This document shows, one piece after another, positions 50,579 to 61,217 of a stretch of DNA of 64,000 nt; position 1 is the first letter of the stretch, and each line of letters starts with the position of its first letter. A program made the translations under genes and the position numbers. Source of the stretch: Gyrodactylus bullatarudis (taxonomy: Eukaryota; Platyhelminthes; Monogenea; Gyrodactylidea; Gyrodactylidae); contig SSNU01000060.1 in assembly GCA_012064415.1 (NCBI GenBank), forward strand, positions 606,824-670,823. Reading direction: 5' to 3'. Below the pieces are notes generated by a model. That model did no database searches. It saw nothing but the letters and a program-made list of their open reading frames with translations, and had not been told where the DNA came from.

Positions 50579-51550
50579 TTGGAGAAGAATAGAATGGAAA
50601 ATTTAATAGAGGGATACACTGATTTGTACGTTAGATATGTAGATGATACGTTCATTGTCATGAAACAAGAAGCTTCCACCGAGAAATTCTTCAGTGAAAT
50701 GAACTTAATCCATCCGAACATCAAATTCACGAAGGAACAAGAAATAGAAGATTCGATAAGTTTCTTAGATGTAAAGTTGACAAAGAAACCAGATGGGGGC
50801 ATAGGAAGAACCATACATAGGAAGAAAACAGACACAGGAAAGTACTTACACTTCTCGAGTTATTGTCCTAAGAGTTATAAATCAGGATTAATAATAGGAC
50901 TTGTGAAAAGGACCAAGAGAATAGTGAGTGAAGAAGAAGTATTGAATGAGATTAATGGAATCAGAAAAAGACTGAAAGATAATGGATACCCTGAAAGATT
51001 TGTTCAGAAATACGTAGAAAAAGCTTTAGAAGATGAAGCAACTCAACCGGTAGAACAAGAACAAACTGAAGGAACTATCCCTATCTACATGAAGTTAAAC
51101 TTTAAAGGGGATGGATTCAGCTATGAACTAAGGAGAAAACTGAATTCACTTGTAAATGAACATTACAATGATATACAATTGAAGGTTGTATACAAAACTA
51201 CAAGTCTATTCAGATTTCAACTCAAAGACAAGCTGAAAGAATCGGAACAGTCAAATCTCATTTATCGCTTCGAGGCATCATGTGGAGCTAGGTATATAGG
51301 TCGAACGCAGAGAAGGTTAGCGATTAGGATCAATGAACATTTGAACAAGAATAGTTCGTCAATTAGGAAACACATTGATAGATGCGGGTGTGAGGCCAAC
51401 GAAAGCAACTTCAGAATTATATTTAAAAATTCAAGCGATCAACTGACGGACCTCAAAATCAGAGAAAAGTTTTACATTATGAGGGAAGATCCAAATCTGT
51501 GTATTCAAAAGAACTACACACACAATTTAGAACTACCATGGCCCAATTGA
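50579..51550 (+). CDS. Penelope-like RT fragment with GIY-YIG endonuclease
   Basis: The frame has 323 residues. It opens within the RT palm: DLYVRYVDDTFIVM carries the YVDD active-site motif at residues 20-23. The thumb-like region follows (SISFLDVKLTKK, then YCPKSYKSGLIIGLVKRTKRI). A linker runs to about 220, and a GIY-YIG nuclease ends the protein (LIYRF at 227-231, ARYIGRT at 237-243, RINEH at 250-259-like position, and Glu in KIREKFY downstream). This order is specific to EN-containing Penelope-like elements. The finger domain and the earlier RT motifs are absent; a full protein is roughly 800 residues. The frame is uninterrupted, so loss of the 5' part is recent. Confidence 0.85.
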   Translation: MEKNRMENLIEGYTDLYVRYVDDTFIVMKQEASTEKFFSEMNLIHPNIKFTKEQEIEDSISFLDVKLTKKPDGGIGRTIHRKKTDTGKYLHFSSYCPKSYKSGLIIGLVKRTKRIVSEEEVLNEINGIRKRLKDNGYPERFVQKYVEKALEDEATQPVEQEQTEGTIPIYMKLNFKGDGFSYELRRKLNSLVNEHYNDIQLKVVYKTTSLFRFQLKDKLKESEQSNLIYRFEASCGARYIGRTQRRLAIRINEHLNKNSSSIRKHIDRCGCEANESNFRIIFKNSSDQLTDLKIREKFYIMREDPNLCIQKNYTHNLELPWPN

Positions 51551-51690
51551 TTTTTAATTTTTCTTTTCTACCTGAATACTAGAAAAGTTTTTTGGTTTTT
51601 CATCAATTAGAGTTACTCAAGAAAATTTTCACGATTTCATTCATAGACAATTCATTATAACAATTTTTATTAAATATTGAACCAGGAATT

Positions 51691-51725
51691 GAGACTGACG
51701 AGACCTGGCGAAATGTACATATCTC
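51691..51725 (+). ncRNA. Hammerhead-like ribozyme in the right terminal repeat
   Basis: Order along plus: GAGA (stem I), CTGACGA (core), GACCTGGC (stem II region), GAAA (core), AT-GTAC-AT (very short stem III), cleavage triplet ending at A51721, TCTC pairing with GAGA. The arrangement is type I with a minimal stem III, as reported for Penelope-like elements. It is in sense with the RT frame and 140 nt downstream of its stop. Weak point: stem II has only two Watson-Crick pairs and a 2-nt loop. Confidence 0.52.
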
Positions 51726-52127
51726 TTTAAAATATAATTCTTTTGTTAAAATTTTATCAATTCTAAGCCTTATTTCGTATTGTCTCATTTATTTTGAAAA
51801 ATTCTAAATTTTTCAATGAAACTTTATCAATAAACTCCTAATTATGTTGGACATTAAATGAGTTTCTAGTATTATTCAAAAGCGTGTCTCAAAAATTCAA
51901 TATTTTTTCAAATGATCGCCCAATTTTTATTAATATTCTTACTAGGAAATAGAGATCTAATTTCTTTCCTTTAGATGATTTTAGTAATCTTTAAAACAAA
52001 ATACTAAAGTTGGTTTATATGAAAACTGTTTTTTTCCATGATGGAATGTGAAATCATCAATAGAAATTAGTAAAAACAGATTTAATTGGAATATTACCAA
52101 TCTTTTTGCAAAGCCTCTTCCAGACGT

Positions 52128-52190
52128 TTTGGTACTGAGATAGTCAAGCACCTTCTTCAGTGGAGGAGACGCTTGTAACCTGGAAGGGGC
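52128..52190 (-). repeat. Dispersed repeat, inverted relative to 18969-19038
   Basis: The reverse complement has GTTACAAGCGTCTCCTCCAC, GAAGAAGGTGCTTGACTATC and AGTACCAAAACGTC, matching 18969-19038 with about 10 differences. Flanking sequence back to 52038 also matches 47461-47540 in part. Confidence 0.5.
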
Positions 52191-53769
52191 TTTGGAAAAA
52201 GCTTGGTTATATTCCAATTAAATCTACTTTTACTAGTTTTTATTGAAATTTTGTTTGTGTATGATGTAGGGAATTTATGATTTCTACAAAAATCTCAATT
52301 TTGCATCAAGAGCTCTTACATGATGGAATTTTTAAAATTTCGATTCGGCGTCAAAATTCCATCTTTACGACTTTGAAAAAATCGTTTTCAGAGTTTACCC
52401 GAATTATCTTACACAAGGATTCTTCAGATAATCCAGATTCGGATACGTCTGAAAAATTCGAAAGGTACCGAAATTTGATACCTTCTTCTTCGCAAGAACC
52501 ATCTCTAAGGGTACCCAGGATCTTTATCGTTCTTCAAGCTTTGATAATTATAATTATAATAGATCAAGGATTAATTTTGTCAACCTACCAGGGAGATATA
52601 TTGCTTAGAGAGTATTTAACTCTAGGGAATAATTATTATTTGATTAAAATCTTTTAGGATTTCTATACAAAAAAAACAAATCAGAACTCATTTTATAAAA
52701 ATTTTTTTTATATCTTAAGTCAAATTGTGGTGATTGGGGAATTTTCGGAATTTGAAGAACCCTAAGACCTAAACTGTTGGATAACTTGTATGACATTTCG
52801 TAATTAAAATTCCTGAAATCTATTCCTAATACAGATCTTGGTCCCTAATTGAGTCTCTTACTTGTTTACGCCGAATCTTATCAGGAAGAGGACCACTATG
52901 GCGAAATTCCTTGATTTATGGTGCTTATTAGAATAGAAAGTATTCTCAGGAGTTGTTTTGAGAGAAACAGTTCCCCCCCCCCAATAACTACAATTACTAA
53001 ATCAATTTTAAGTAGTAGCAGAAATAATTTTAATTAAAAATATTATTTATTTAGACTTGTAATTTGAATTTTTATTTTTCACTGGAATTACTTTATTACA
53101 TGCTGTAGTTATGCGATTAGGAAAATATTCTATATTTTTAGATATTATATTTTTCATCAAATTATTATTATATTTATTAGGTATTCTAACGGTATCAGCT
53201 GTCTTGATTTGAAATAAATTTATTCTGACTACATACATTTTATATGAAATTAGATAAACAAATGATCACAGGATTATTTTCAATACATTCGATTTAATTT
53301 CCACGCATAGAAAATAAAATTTCCTGTTGCAAGAAGATTAAATTTGCAGAAAAATAAAAGATTCATGTACTTTATTCCTGAGAAACTCCTATCAATTCAT
53401 GTAAATCATTGACTTTTATTGAACCAGGTTTTGTTTTCTTTAATTCCATATGAGGATTTGTGTATTGAGATCAAAGACAAACGCTTTTAACTAATTGCCG
53501 AGCATCTAGTTGCTTCTTGTGTTCCTTAGGAAAAACTTTATCACGCTTGATGTTTATTAAATGCCAAGTTAATGAGTTGGTTTTTAAAATGTTTGGCTAA
53601 AATGTTAATTAGACTATTCAATGTTCGATTGAGGAAGTCAAGAATGCTCTCTGGAAAATATTTTTTGCGCAGTTATTTCTTCGTTATAATACTGATAGAG
53701 TCCCTTGTTACCTCATATATATCATGCGAGAGTAAATTGATTAGTCATGCCTAGAAGTTATTTTTAACT

Positions 53770-54060
53770 TCCATCACTGACTTTGGCGCATTCTGACCGA
53801 AAAAACCTTGAGAAAGCGTCAATCACATGATTAGTAATCCCTCTGATCTCAGTCATGTTACGTGCTATCCTCTCAGTGACTCTCTTCGACAAATTGCCAG
53901 GCTTGAAAATGAATTCTAAAGATTTATGACCAGTTCTGATGACGAAACTTTTTTTCCACCATGTATTTTACTACCAAACTTTCCACTCGACTGTCCACTT
54001 CCACAAAAAAATTTAGCTGCTCGTTATAACTCAAGATTTCTTTTTCCGTAGTCAAACACA
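53770..54060 (-). pseudogene. Possible gypsy-type RNase H relic
   Basis: The minus strand reads LTTEKEILSYNEQLNFFVEV, then FIFKPGNLSKR and HVIDAFSR. These positions recall Ty3/gypsy pol, where EKE.LA is followed by HRPG...ADALSR at the end of RNase H. One stop interrupts the frame. The similarity is weak and the call is a guess. Confidence 0.2.
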
Positions 54061-55407
54061 GCGATTTATTTTATCATACAAAAATGGCTTATATGATTAT
54101 TGCTTCTTTGGCGATTGTCTCCTCATTGATAATGTCTCGCCGTCCACCTCCATGAATCCATTGGCCCCTTGGTCATCTGCGACTTGTCGCTATTCTCAGG
54201 TTCTCTCTCACCGACTTCAATCTTTGTTCTTGCACCAATATTAATAATACCATCTGTCTATGATATAAATAAGCTATTTATTGGTTCTGAAAGTTTTTTT
54301 AGTATAACTATAAAAATATCTTTGAAAAAAAATATCAGAGTTGATTTCTGGGTTAACCAATAAAGGTTCAACAAGAAACTTCTATAGATTGTTATTAATT
54401 CTTTAATTTTGTAGCCTTCACTAATATTGCACTTTCAATTTGAGTCTCAAGTATCATTCTTAATAGAGTTGGAGAAGATGATAGACTTTTAAGTAAATAA
54501 ACTCCTAGATAAGTTTTAATTGAAGAAAATAAATTAGATGAAGATTAATGTGACAAACAAAATCTGGGTTTTGTAGAAACTTGAAATAAAATTCCCATGA
54601 ATTTGAACTCTTGTGAAATTTTAAAAAATTTCGAAGTTCTGAATGATAAGAAATCAATAGCCTGTAATTCTATTTTATAGAAAAAATCTTTTTTTGTACG
54701 CTTGATAAGCGTCGCTTATATTCTAATTGTTAAAAACTAATTTTTTGATTAAGGAAATTCATACTTTAGGCCTGATTTGACACGTTTAACAAGGTTATTT
54801 CCTCTTTATTAAAAATATGAAAATTTCACACATTGTAATTAGATTTCTGAAAACATTTTTCGCAATTTCCTGACAAAATTATATTTATTAATAAAATCAC
54901 AAAAATTGTTTGCTCGAGCGAAATTTACGCCGATTTTCATTGGAAATATCTCCCCTGAGAATGGATTGCTCGCAGGAATATTTTGAAATTATTATTATAA
55001 AATTACATTTATATTATCTATTGCAACATTTATTGAAATGACCCAGTTCCATCTCATAAAAAATTGATCAGTGGAATTTTTGTCAAAGTCATTCATAGTT
55101 ATTCATATTCTGAACTCATAATGTAGTTAAGGGAAAGAAAGATTGTCTTGAGACAAAAACAATCGAAACTTTTTGGTAGACAAATTACTCAAATATTCAA
55201 TTCTTTATGAGAAAAATGATTTATTTATTCTATACAAAAAATTGAATTTTTATGAAATTCAACCCCCAAAAGATAATGAGATCAATTCTTATGTCCAATC
55301 CTAACTTAAGAAACTCCTTTTCATCATTCACCCTATGGCTAATCAATAAAAATTTTCGAAATTCAGAAAAATGGGAAGCCAAATCGAAATTTTGCTGACT
55401 AGAAGTG

Positions 55408-55697
55408 CTAGTGTTAACAACGAACGAAAAAGAAATTTTTCAACATCCCCTAAGCAACAAAAAATTAAGGGAACGCAGAGAAAACGATTACCAACAATAG
55501 ATGTATTCCTCACAGTCCCAAAAATATGAGCACACTCAACTCCCATTGGTCAATCTTGGATGAATAATTGCTATTGGTCAGATTTCATAATGTACCTTAA
55601 ACTTGCATATAATGTAAAGTCAGAGTTTGGTCTTAAGAGAACAGACGAAAATAAATCTTTATTCACCAATAGTCTATCGTTCGTTCTTAACACTAGT
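55408..55697. mobile_element. 290-bp MITE with 20-bp inverted repeats
   Basis: CTAGTGTTAACAACGAACGA at the left and TCGTTCGTTCTTAACACTAG at the right are inverted with a single mismatch. An interrupted relative is at 43425-44045. The minus frame of 67 codons covering the left half is fortuitous. Confidence 0.65.
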
Positions 55698-55799
55698 TAG
55701 CAAGCTCAAAATATTTTTGAGGAAATCAGGCAACTCTTGTCTTCAAATCGAAATTTGAAAAATGGTAAAAGTAGCCAACAAAATCTGGATTCCAAAAAA

Positions 55800-57790
55800 T
55801 CTCAATTATATTATCCCTTGCTCTTTTGATGATCTTGTTTTAAATTATAAGCTCGAACAAATTCTAGTCAGTCCTACAAGGAATAACAATATTCTTGATC
55901 TTATCTTTTCAAACGTTTTGCATTAATCATCTACTCATATTGTTCCTTATTCCGACCATAATATTATATTCTTTAATTTTTCTCTTTCTAATCATGCTCG
56001 CTATTATACTAATGTAAAAAAACTGTCGATTATAAAAAATGTAAAGATCTTATTCAAACTTTCTCCTCCATTATGTTTTCTAATAATACATTTAATTATG
56101 ATCTATTTTACTCGATTCTGATGGAGTCCACCCGTATCACTAAGAATTCCTTTAAATTTTTTCAAACGTCCTCTAATATTGAAACTGTCGCCTTGGAATC
56201 TTTTGAAGAAAATATTCTCTCTGACCTTAGATCCAATCCTCAAAGAGGTTGGTCCAAGTTCAGAAAATTGTTCAATATTAACAAAACCTCGTCCATCAAG
56301 AATTTCACTTCACTCTCTGACCAGGATTTCTGTGAAGAAATTAATTTGTTTTTTGAAAACTCATTTGGTGATTTCGAAGCCATTGAAAAAACCCCCTCAG
56401 ATTCTTCGCCCCCCTTTATCTGTATTGATTCATGCAAAATATTAAAAGAATTGATTCTAAATTTAATTCATTAAACTTATTAAACTCCCTTAATAATAAT
56501 TTTCTGACCAATTTATGTAATTAACTAAATCGTTGTATTAGTGAGTGTTTTCTTCCTGATGACTGGCTTGTCGTGAAAATTACACCAATACCGAAAATAA
56601 AAAATTATTCGGTATATTCCCATCTCCGGGCCAATATCTTTCCCTATGCGGTTTCCTTTCCCTGATGCTTCTCAACATGGTTTTTTATCCCGAAAAAGCA
56701 CCTCTAGCAATTTATTGGATTGCCTGGATTAATCCATCTCGCTGTTAAAATCAAAATCCTTTTTGTTAATTCATTGCCTCGATATTTCTAAGGCCTTTGA
56801 TAAATTGAAATTTTCATATATTAAAAAAAACTTACGGACTTAAAGATTAATCCTTTTGTCATAAATCTTACTATTTATTTTTTAACAAAAAGGATGCAAT
56901 ATGTTACTTTCAACACCACCAATAGCAAACTTGTTAAGATAAACTCTGGGGTTCCCCATAGTTCTACTATTGGCCCTCTTCTTTTTAATCTTTGCTTCGC
57001 TGATATTCAGCTCTCTAAGGATATTGAGGGTGTCCTTTTAACATATCCCGACGATTTAAAATTCGTCTTTAGAATAAATAATGCTTTTGACATTATAAAA
57101 ATAAATCATAACTTCTCGCTTCTTAAAGGTTCCCTTGAGGCCATGGGACCCTATATTAATAGAGATAAATGCAAAATTATGCTCCCATCTGGTCTCCCTG
57201 CAACCCTCATGGAATCTCTTCTACTTCCTGGAGAAATTGTCTCCTTAACTTTAGATCTGGGTTTCAGTATGTCATCCAACTTAAAATTAAATCCTCTTAT
57301 TAACATACCTAGAATTAATACTATTATATATTCTATAAGAAAATTCTCTAAATCCAGTGACGTAAGACTAAAAGCTTACAAGTCATGGGTTTTTCCTCTT
57401 TTTGACTACATTTTCCCTCTTCTAACTAACTTGAATAATGCTCAATCCTTAACAATTGAGCGGGTGCAATATAGATTTTACATTTCCTTTATCCTCATCT
57501 CGCTCGTATAATGCACGCATCTTGATCTCAGGGATTAACCCTCTCTGGGTTCGTAGATGTGCATTAATAGTTTAAAAATTTTCTGAGTCCTATTCCCTTT
57601 CCATTAATAATTATAATCTCAGAAACTCAAAATATGAATTTAATTACCTATTATCTACCTTCAACTCTATTAAATCAAAATATGAATTATCTGATTGTGA
57701 TGATTTGACTAATCTTAAATCTGTCATGTCTCACATCAGATTTAAACTTGATTACACTAAGTCTTTGCTTTACTCGTATCTTCATTAACC
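55800..57790 (+). pseudogene. Jockey/CR1-type LINE, decayed
   Basis: In order on plus: an APE endonuclease end (NILDLIFSN near 55890; YSDHNIIFF near 55950, with the SDH catalytic motif); a linker (56073-56474); RT motifs VVKITPIPKIKN (near 56575), GFLSRKSTSSNLLDCLD (near 56680), DISKAFDKLKF (near 56780), SGVPHSSTIGPLLFNL (near 56947) and YPDDLKF (near 57047, where the family has YADD or FADD); then the RT tail (KFSKSSDVRLKAYKSW) and a C-terminal region ending near 57787. Several frameshifts and stops separate these parts, and the palm Ala is replaced by Pro. A poly-T/A-rich tail follows. The element is inactive. Confidence 0.75.
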
Positions 57791-58380
57791 AGATTATTTT
57801 CGTTTTTCTTGCAGACACTAGTATTTCATATTCATTACCTTTTTATTATCACCTCTCAAATTGATGAAATTATTTTTATTTAATAATTTTTTTTTGTAAT
57901 GTGAAACTCAACATTGATTATACTATTTTATTTTGTATTTACTATTTTTATTGAAATATAAGTTATTTGTCTAACAAAAAAAAAATTTGGTGAAAAATCA
58001 TCATATTTGTAAAAATCATAGATACCCAACTTCATATCGATTAGCTTAGTTTACAGAAATTAGCTTTTGGTAAAGGATCCTATTTTTTCAAACTATGATA
58101 TTTCAATTTCTTATTTGAAAATTGTGAGAAATCACGCAAAAATACAATGATGCAAACTGATGCACGATTACTTGATCTCATTTTATTAGTCGATCCACTT
58201 TGTTATTTACATAAAAGCTATTTAAATGAGAAGGCATTTTTAATACCAATTTTAATGTGGTTTCGACCAATAAGATTTGTGAAAAATTCCATCTGTCCTG
58301 TTATTTTGGTTCTGTCTAAATACAGCCTCTTAGGTTACATGATTTTTTGAATTTCATCGGTTGAAAAAGGCGATTCATTT

Positions 58381-59361
58381 TACAGTACGACCTGAGACTT
58401 ATCTGTCATAAATTACCCTATCCTCTCTGCCCCTTTTAAAAAACTGAAATAAATATGCAAGATTACTAACAAGTAACAACATTTAACACATGAACACCTT
58501 AAAATTAAATTTATAAAATAAATATACCATACGATAGAGATTTTTCTTCTGATTTAAACAGTCTAATTTATTGTAGGTTTATCAACATCAAAACGGTCTA
58601 AATTATAGAAATTAAATAATTTAAAAATTAAATTTATTATGGAAAAAAGATTTTTCCTCTCATAAGTAAAAAAAGGCTTGTCGACTACCTCCAAAACAAA
58701 CAAATGATTCATCAAACTATCTCAAGATATTCATGTAAAAGTTAAAACGTATGTTGCATATTTTTACTAAAGTTTCTTTTCGGGTTCACTTAAGAAATAT
58801 TATGTCATTGTTTTTGTAGAGTCTACAATGTAGACTATTGTAAACTTTAGTTCAGGGAATAATTACAAATAATAATAATTACAATAAGGAAACGATTACA
58901 ATTTTTTTCAGAGCATCTATAATCTGGGACGTTAGACAAATCCCAGATGTTAAAAGGGTTAATGGAACGATTTAGTAAAAATATGCAACATACGTTTTAA
59001 CTTTTACATGAATATCTTGAGATAGTTTGATGAATCATTTGTTTGTTTTGGAGGTAGTCGACAAGCCTTTTTTTACTTATGAGAGGAAAAATCTTTTTTC
59101 CATAATAAATTTAATTTTTAAATTATTTAATTTCTATAATTTAGACCGTTTTGATGTTGATAAACCTACAATAAATTAGACTGTTTAAATCAGAAGAAAA
59201 ATCTCTATCGTATGGTATATTTATTTTATAAATTTAATTTTAAGGTGTTCATGTGTTAAATGTTGTTACTTGTTAGTAATCTTGCATATTTATTTCAGTT
59301 TTTAAAAAGGGGCAGAGAGGATAGGGTAATTTTTGACAGATAAGTCTCAGGTCGTACTGTA
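58381..59361. mobile_element. TA-flanked palindromic element with 391-bp arms
   Basis: Left 58381-58771 and right 58971-59361 are inverted copies with only two or three differences that I can see. They start TACAGTACGACCTGAG and end CTCAGGTCGTACTGTA, with a 199-bp spacer. TA plus CAGTACGACC fits a Tc1/mariner-type terminus and TA target. There is no transposase. A string TACAGTACGACCTGTG at 44053 is a probable fragment of a relative. Transcripts through it would form a nearly perfect 390-bp hairpin. Confidence 0.8.
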
Positions 59362-59839
59362 TTATCATTTTGGAAGTTTGTGTAATATTATGTCGCGTAA
59401 CTAACAGTAGATAAATTGTATCAAACAAAACAAATTTGACAGAAAGGCACATTAATTTTTTCTTTTTAGTTTTCAAACAATTCTCCTCATTATTTAACGC
59501 ACCATTTATTTGAGGGATTCCATCTAATTTCCACTTAGAATTGGGAATGTTATAACTCGAAAGTACTCTAATAACCAGACACACTATGCTTCAAAACTTT
59601 ATAAATGTATACTTTACATTTAAATGTATGCTCTATGATTTTATTTTGTTTGATTTTCAATCTAAATTTACGGCCCATTGAGTGAAGATTCTCAAGAGTG
59701 TCTAATCACTACAAAATTTCGAAAGAATCATTATGGGATTTTGTTTGAATTAAGCTTACAGTTTTAAAAAGTGACGTTGTTCTTATCATGCAATGAAATT
59801 TTTCTTGTTGTAAATCATAACCTTTAACTATCATTTCAG

Positions 59840-60065
59840 GTGTTATCCTTATAAAGACAATGGCAAAACACGATTCTGTATCCCACCTGGGAATCATCAA
59901 ACATGGCTGGCCTCTACTCATTTTAATCTTGATATCAACTGGATATGCTGGTATAATCGTCTGGATTCTGGACCGTGGAACAAATCCATCAGATTTTCCG
60001 CCTTCCTTCATCCGAGGCTTTTGGGAAGGTTGCTGGTGGGCTTATGTATCAATGACAACTGTAGG
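59840..60065 (+). CDS. Pore exon of a two-helix potassium channel
   Basis: The exon is bounded by TCATTTCAG (acceptor) and a GTTAGT donor and has no in-frame stop. It encodes a first membrane helix (HGWPLLILILISTGYAGIIVW), an extracellular stretch (LDRGTNPSDFPPSFIRG), the pore helix (FWEGCWWAYVS) and the start of the selectivity filter (MTTVG); the YGD that should follow must come from another exon after a phase-2 intron. Entry phase is 1, matching the exon that ends at 27999. The next exon is not found before 61.2 kb and may lie beyond the window, or the gene may be broken. The pore itself is a confident call. Confidence 0.75.
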
Positions 60066-60510
60066 GTTAGTTAATATTCAAGTAGCTTTTCATAATTTGA
60101 CCAATTATTTATACAGGTTTAAGAGCACCACTCATCTTCAAAAAAACTAGCAAAATTGAATAATTAACTTTAATCTAAGAGTCAGAAATATTTTGAGTTG
60201 TGCCCAACACTGCTCAATGTTAACTTCACTAACATTTCAGGACCCTACAGCACCATACCAACTGTACCAAATCGACAGAAAATTCATTTCTTGTTTTAAC
60301 AATATTTTTATCTTTTTAATGAGTTGAAATCCGCAAATATTTGGTCCTTCTGTATTATAGTTTATCTATAAGAATTGAACACATTTCTAGGAGTTGAAAG
60401 ATTCCTCGAGAAGAAAGGTTGTGCTCTACTCGGGTCTGTTAGCAAATATTGTTTCCAAAATTTATTGGAATTTAGGTTGGCAAAAGTTGAAAATATTTAG
60501 CCTACTCTTA

Positions 60511-61215
60511 TGAAGATGGGAATTTATGATTTTTACAAAATTCTTGATTTTTTCACCAAGAAATCGAATTTGATCAAGATTTTTTGGAATCTAGATCATG
60601 AGGCCCCTTTCACGATACGGAGAAAACAATTTAGAAAAATCAATTTTTAAGGAAAATACGGCAAATTTGAAATCTTGAAGCTACGTCAACTTCCCATTTT
60701 TTTGAACTTTGAGTTGAAAATTTTTGTTGATTTCAATATGAGAGAGTGATCAAAAGTTGAGTTTCAGGGTCACAATAAGACAAAAAAACCGATTATCATC
60801 ATAAAAATTTTGATAAATTCGTCATTTTTCAGGGATCTTGAAAAATCAAATTTCATCGACTTTCAAGTAGTGGAAATGATCAAAAAATCAAAATTTGATT
60901 TTGACATGGTTATGGGGTGATCCTTAAGAGTGGATTCAGCATATTTTATATCTTTGACTAATTGGGATCCTGAAACTCAACTTTTGATCACTCTCTCTCA
61001 TTGAAATCAACAAAATTTTTCAACTCAAATGGGAATTTGGTGCTACTTAAAGATTTAAAATTTGCCGTATTTTCCTTAAAAAATTTTTTTTCTCCGTATC
61101 GTGAAAGAGGGCCTCATGATCTAGATTCCAAAAATTCTTGATCAAATTCGATTTCTTGGTGAAAAAATTAAGAATTTTGTAAAAAATCATAAATTCCCAT
61201 CTTCATATTAACTAT
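60511..61215. repeat. Foldback repeat family A, most complete copy
   Basis: Ends ATGAAGATGGGAATTTATGA and CATAAATTCCCATCTTCATA are inverted; arms of about 270 bp agree closely with the copy at 7107. The right end directly abuts the Ginger-type transposon. Confidence 0.85.
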
Positions 61216-61217
61216 AG

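Larger units (their letters stand above)
50429..51756 (+). mobile_element. Penelope-like retroelement unit with 101-bp perfect inverted ends
   Basis: Left 50429-50529 and right 51656-51756 are reverse complements over all 101 bases by my reading. TCAAT flanks both sides (50424-50428 and 51757-51761), a plausible target duplication. Between them lies a plus-strand frame encoding the last part of a Penelope-like RT and a GIY-YIG domain. Penelope-like elements are known to have terminal repeats in direct or inverted order and to carry hammerhead ribozymes in them; both apply here. The RT N-terminus is missing, so this is a shortened copy. Perfect end identity implies recent formation. Confidence 0.75.
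28000..59839 (+). other. Proposed 31.8-kb intron packed with transposons
   Basis: No host gene was recognised on either strand over this whole stretch. What is visible is mobile DNA: TTAA MITEs, foldback families A and B, a tRNA-bearing inverted-repeat element, a Penelope-like unit, a LINE relic, a large TA-flanked palindrome and possible gypsy scraps. The stretches between them (about 29.3-31.2, 33.3-38.6, 39.6-41.1, 46.9-48.8, 49.4-50.4 and 52.7-55.4 kb) show only AT-rich sequence without recognisable features. The flanking exons match in phase (1) and in motif continuity. If the exons belong to separate genes this is simply an intergenic transposon nest. Confidence 0.45.

Noticed and set aside
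52277..52657. 126-codon plus frame
   Set aside because: Its start lies in a family A-like repeat end (TTATGATTTCTACAAAAATC) and the rest has no recognisable motif.
52970..52985. Run of C (CCCCCCCCCCC) in AT-rich DNA
   Set aside because: Simple homopolymer, possibly of uncertain length; no functional reading.
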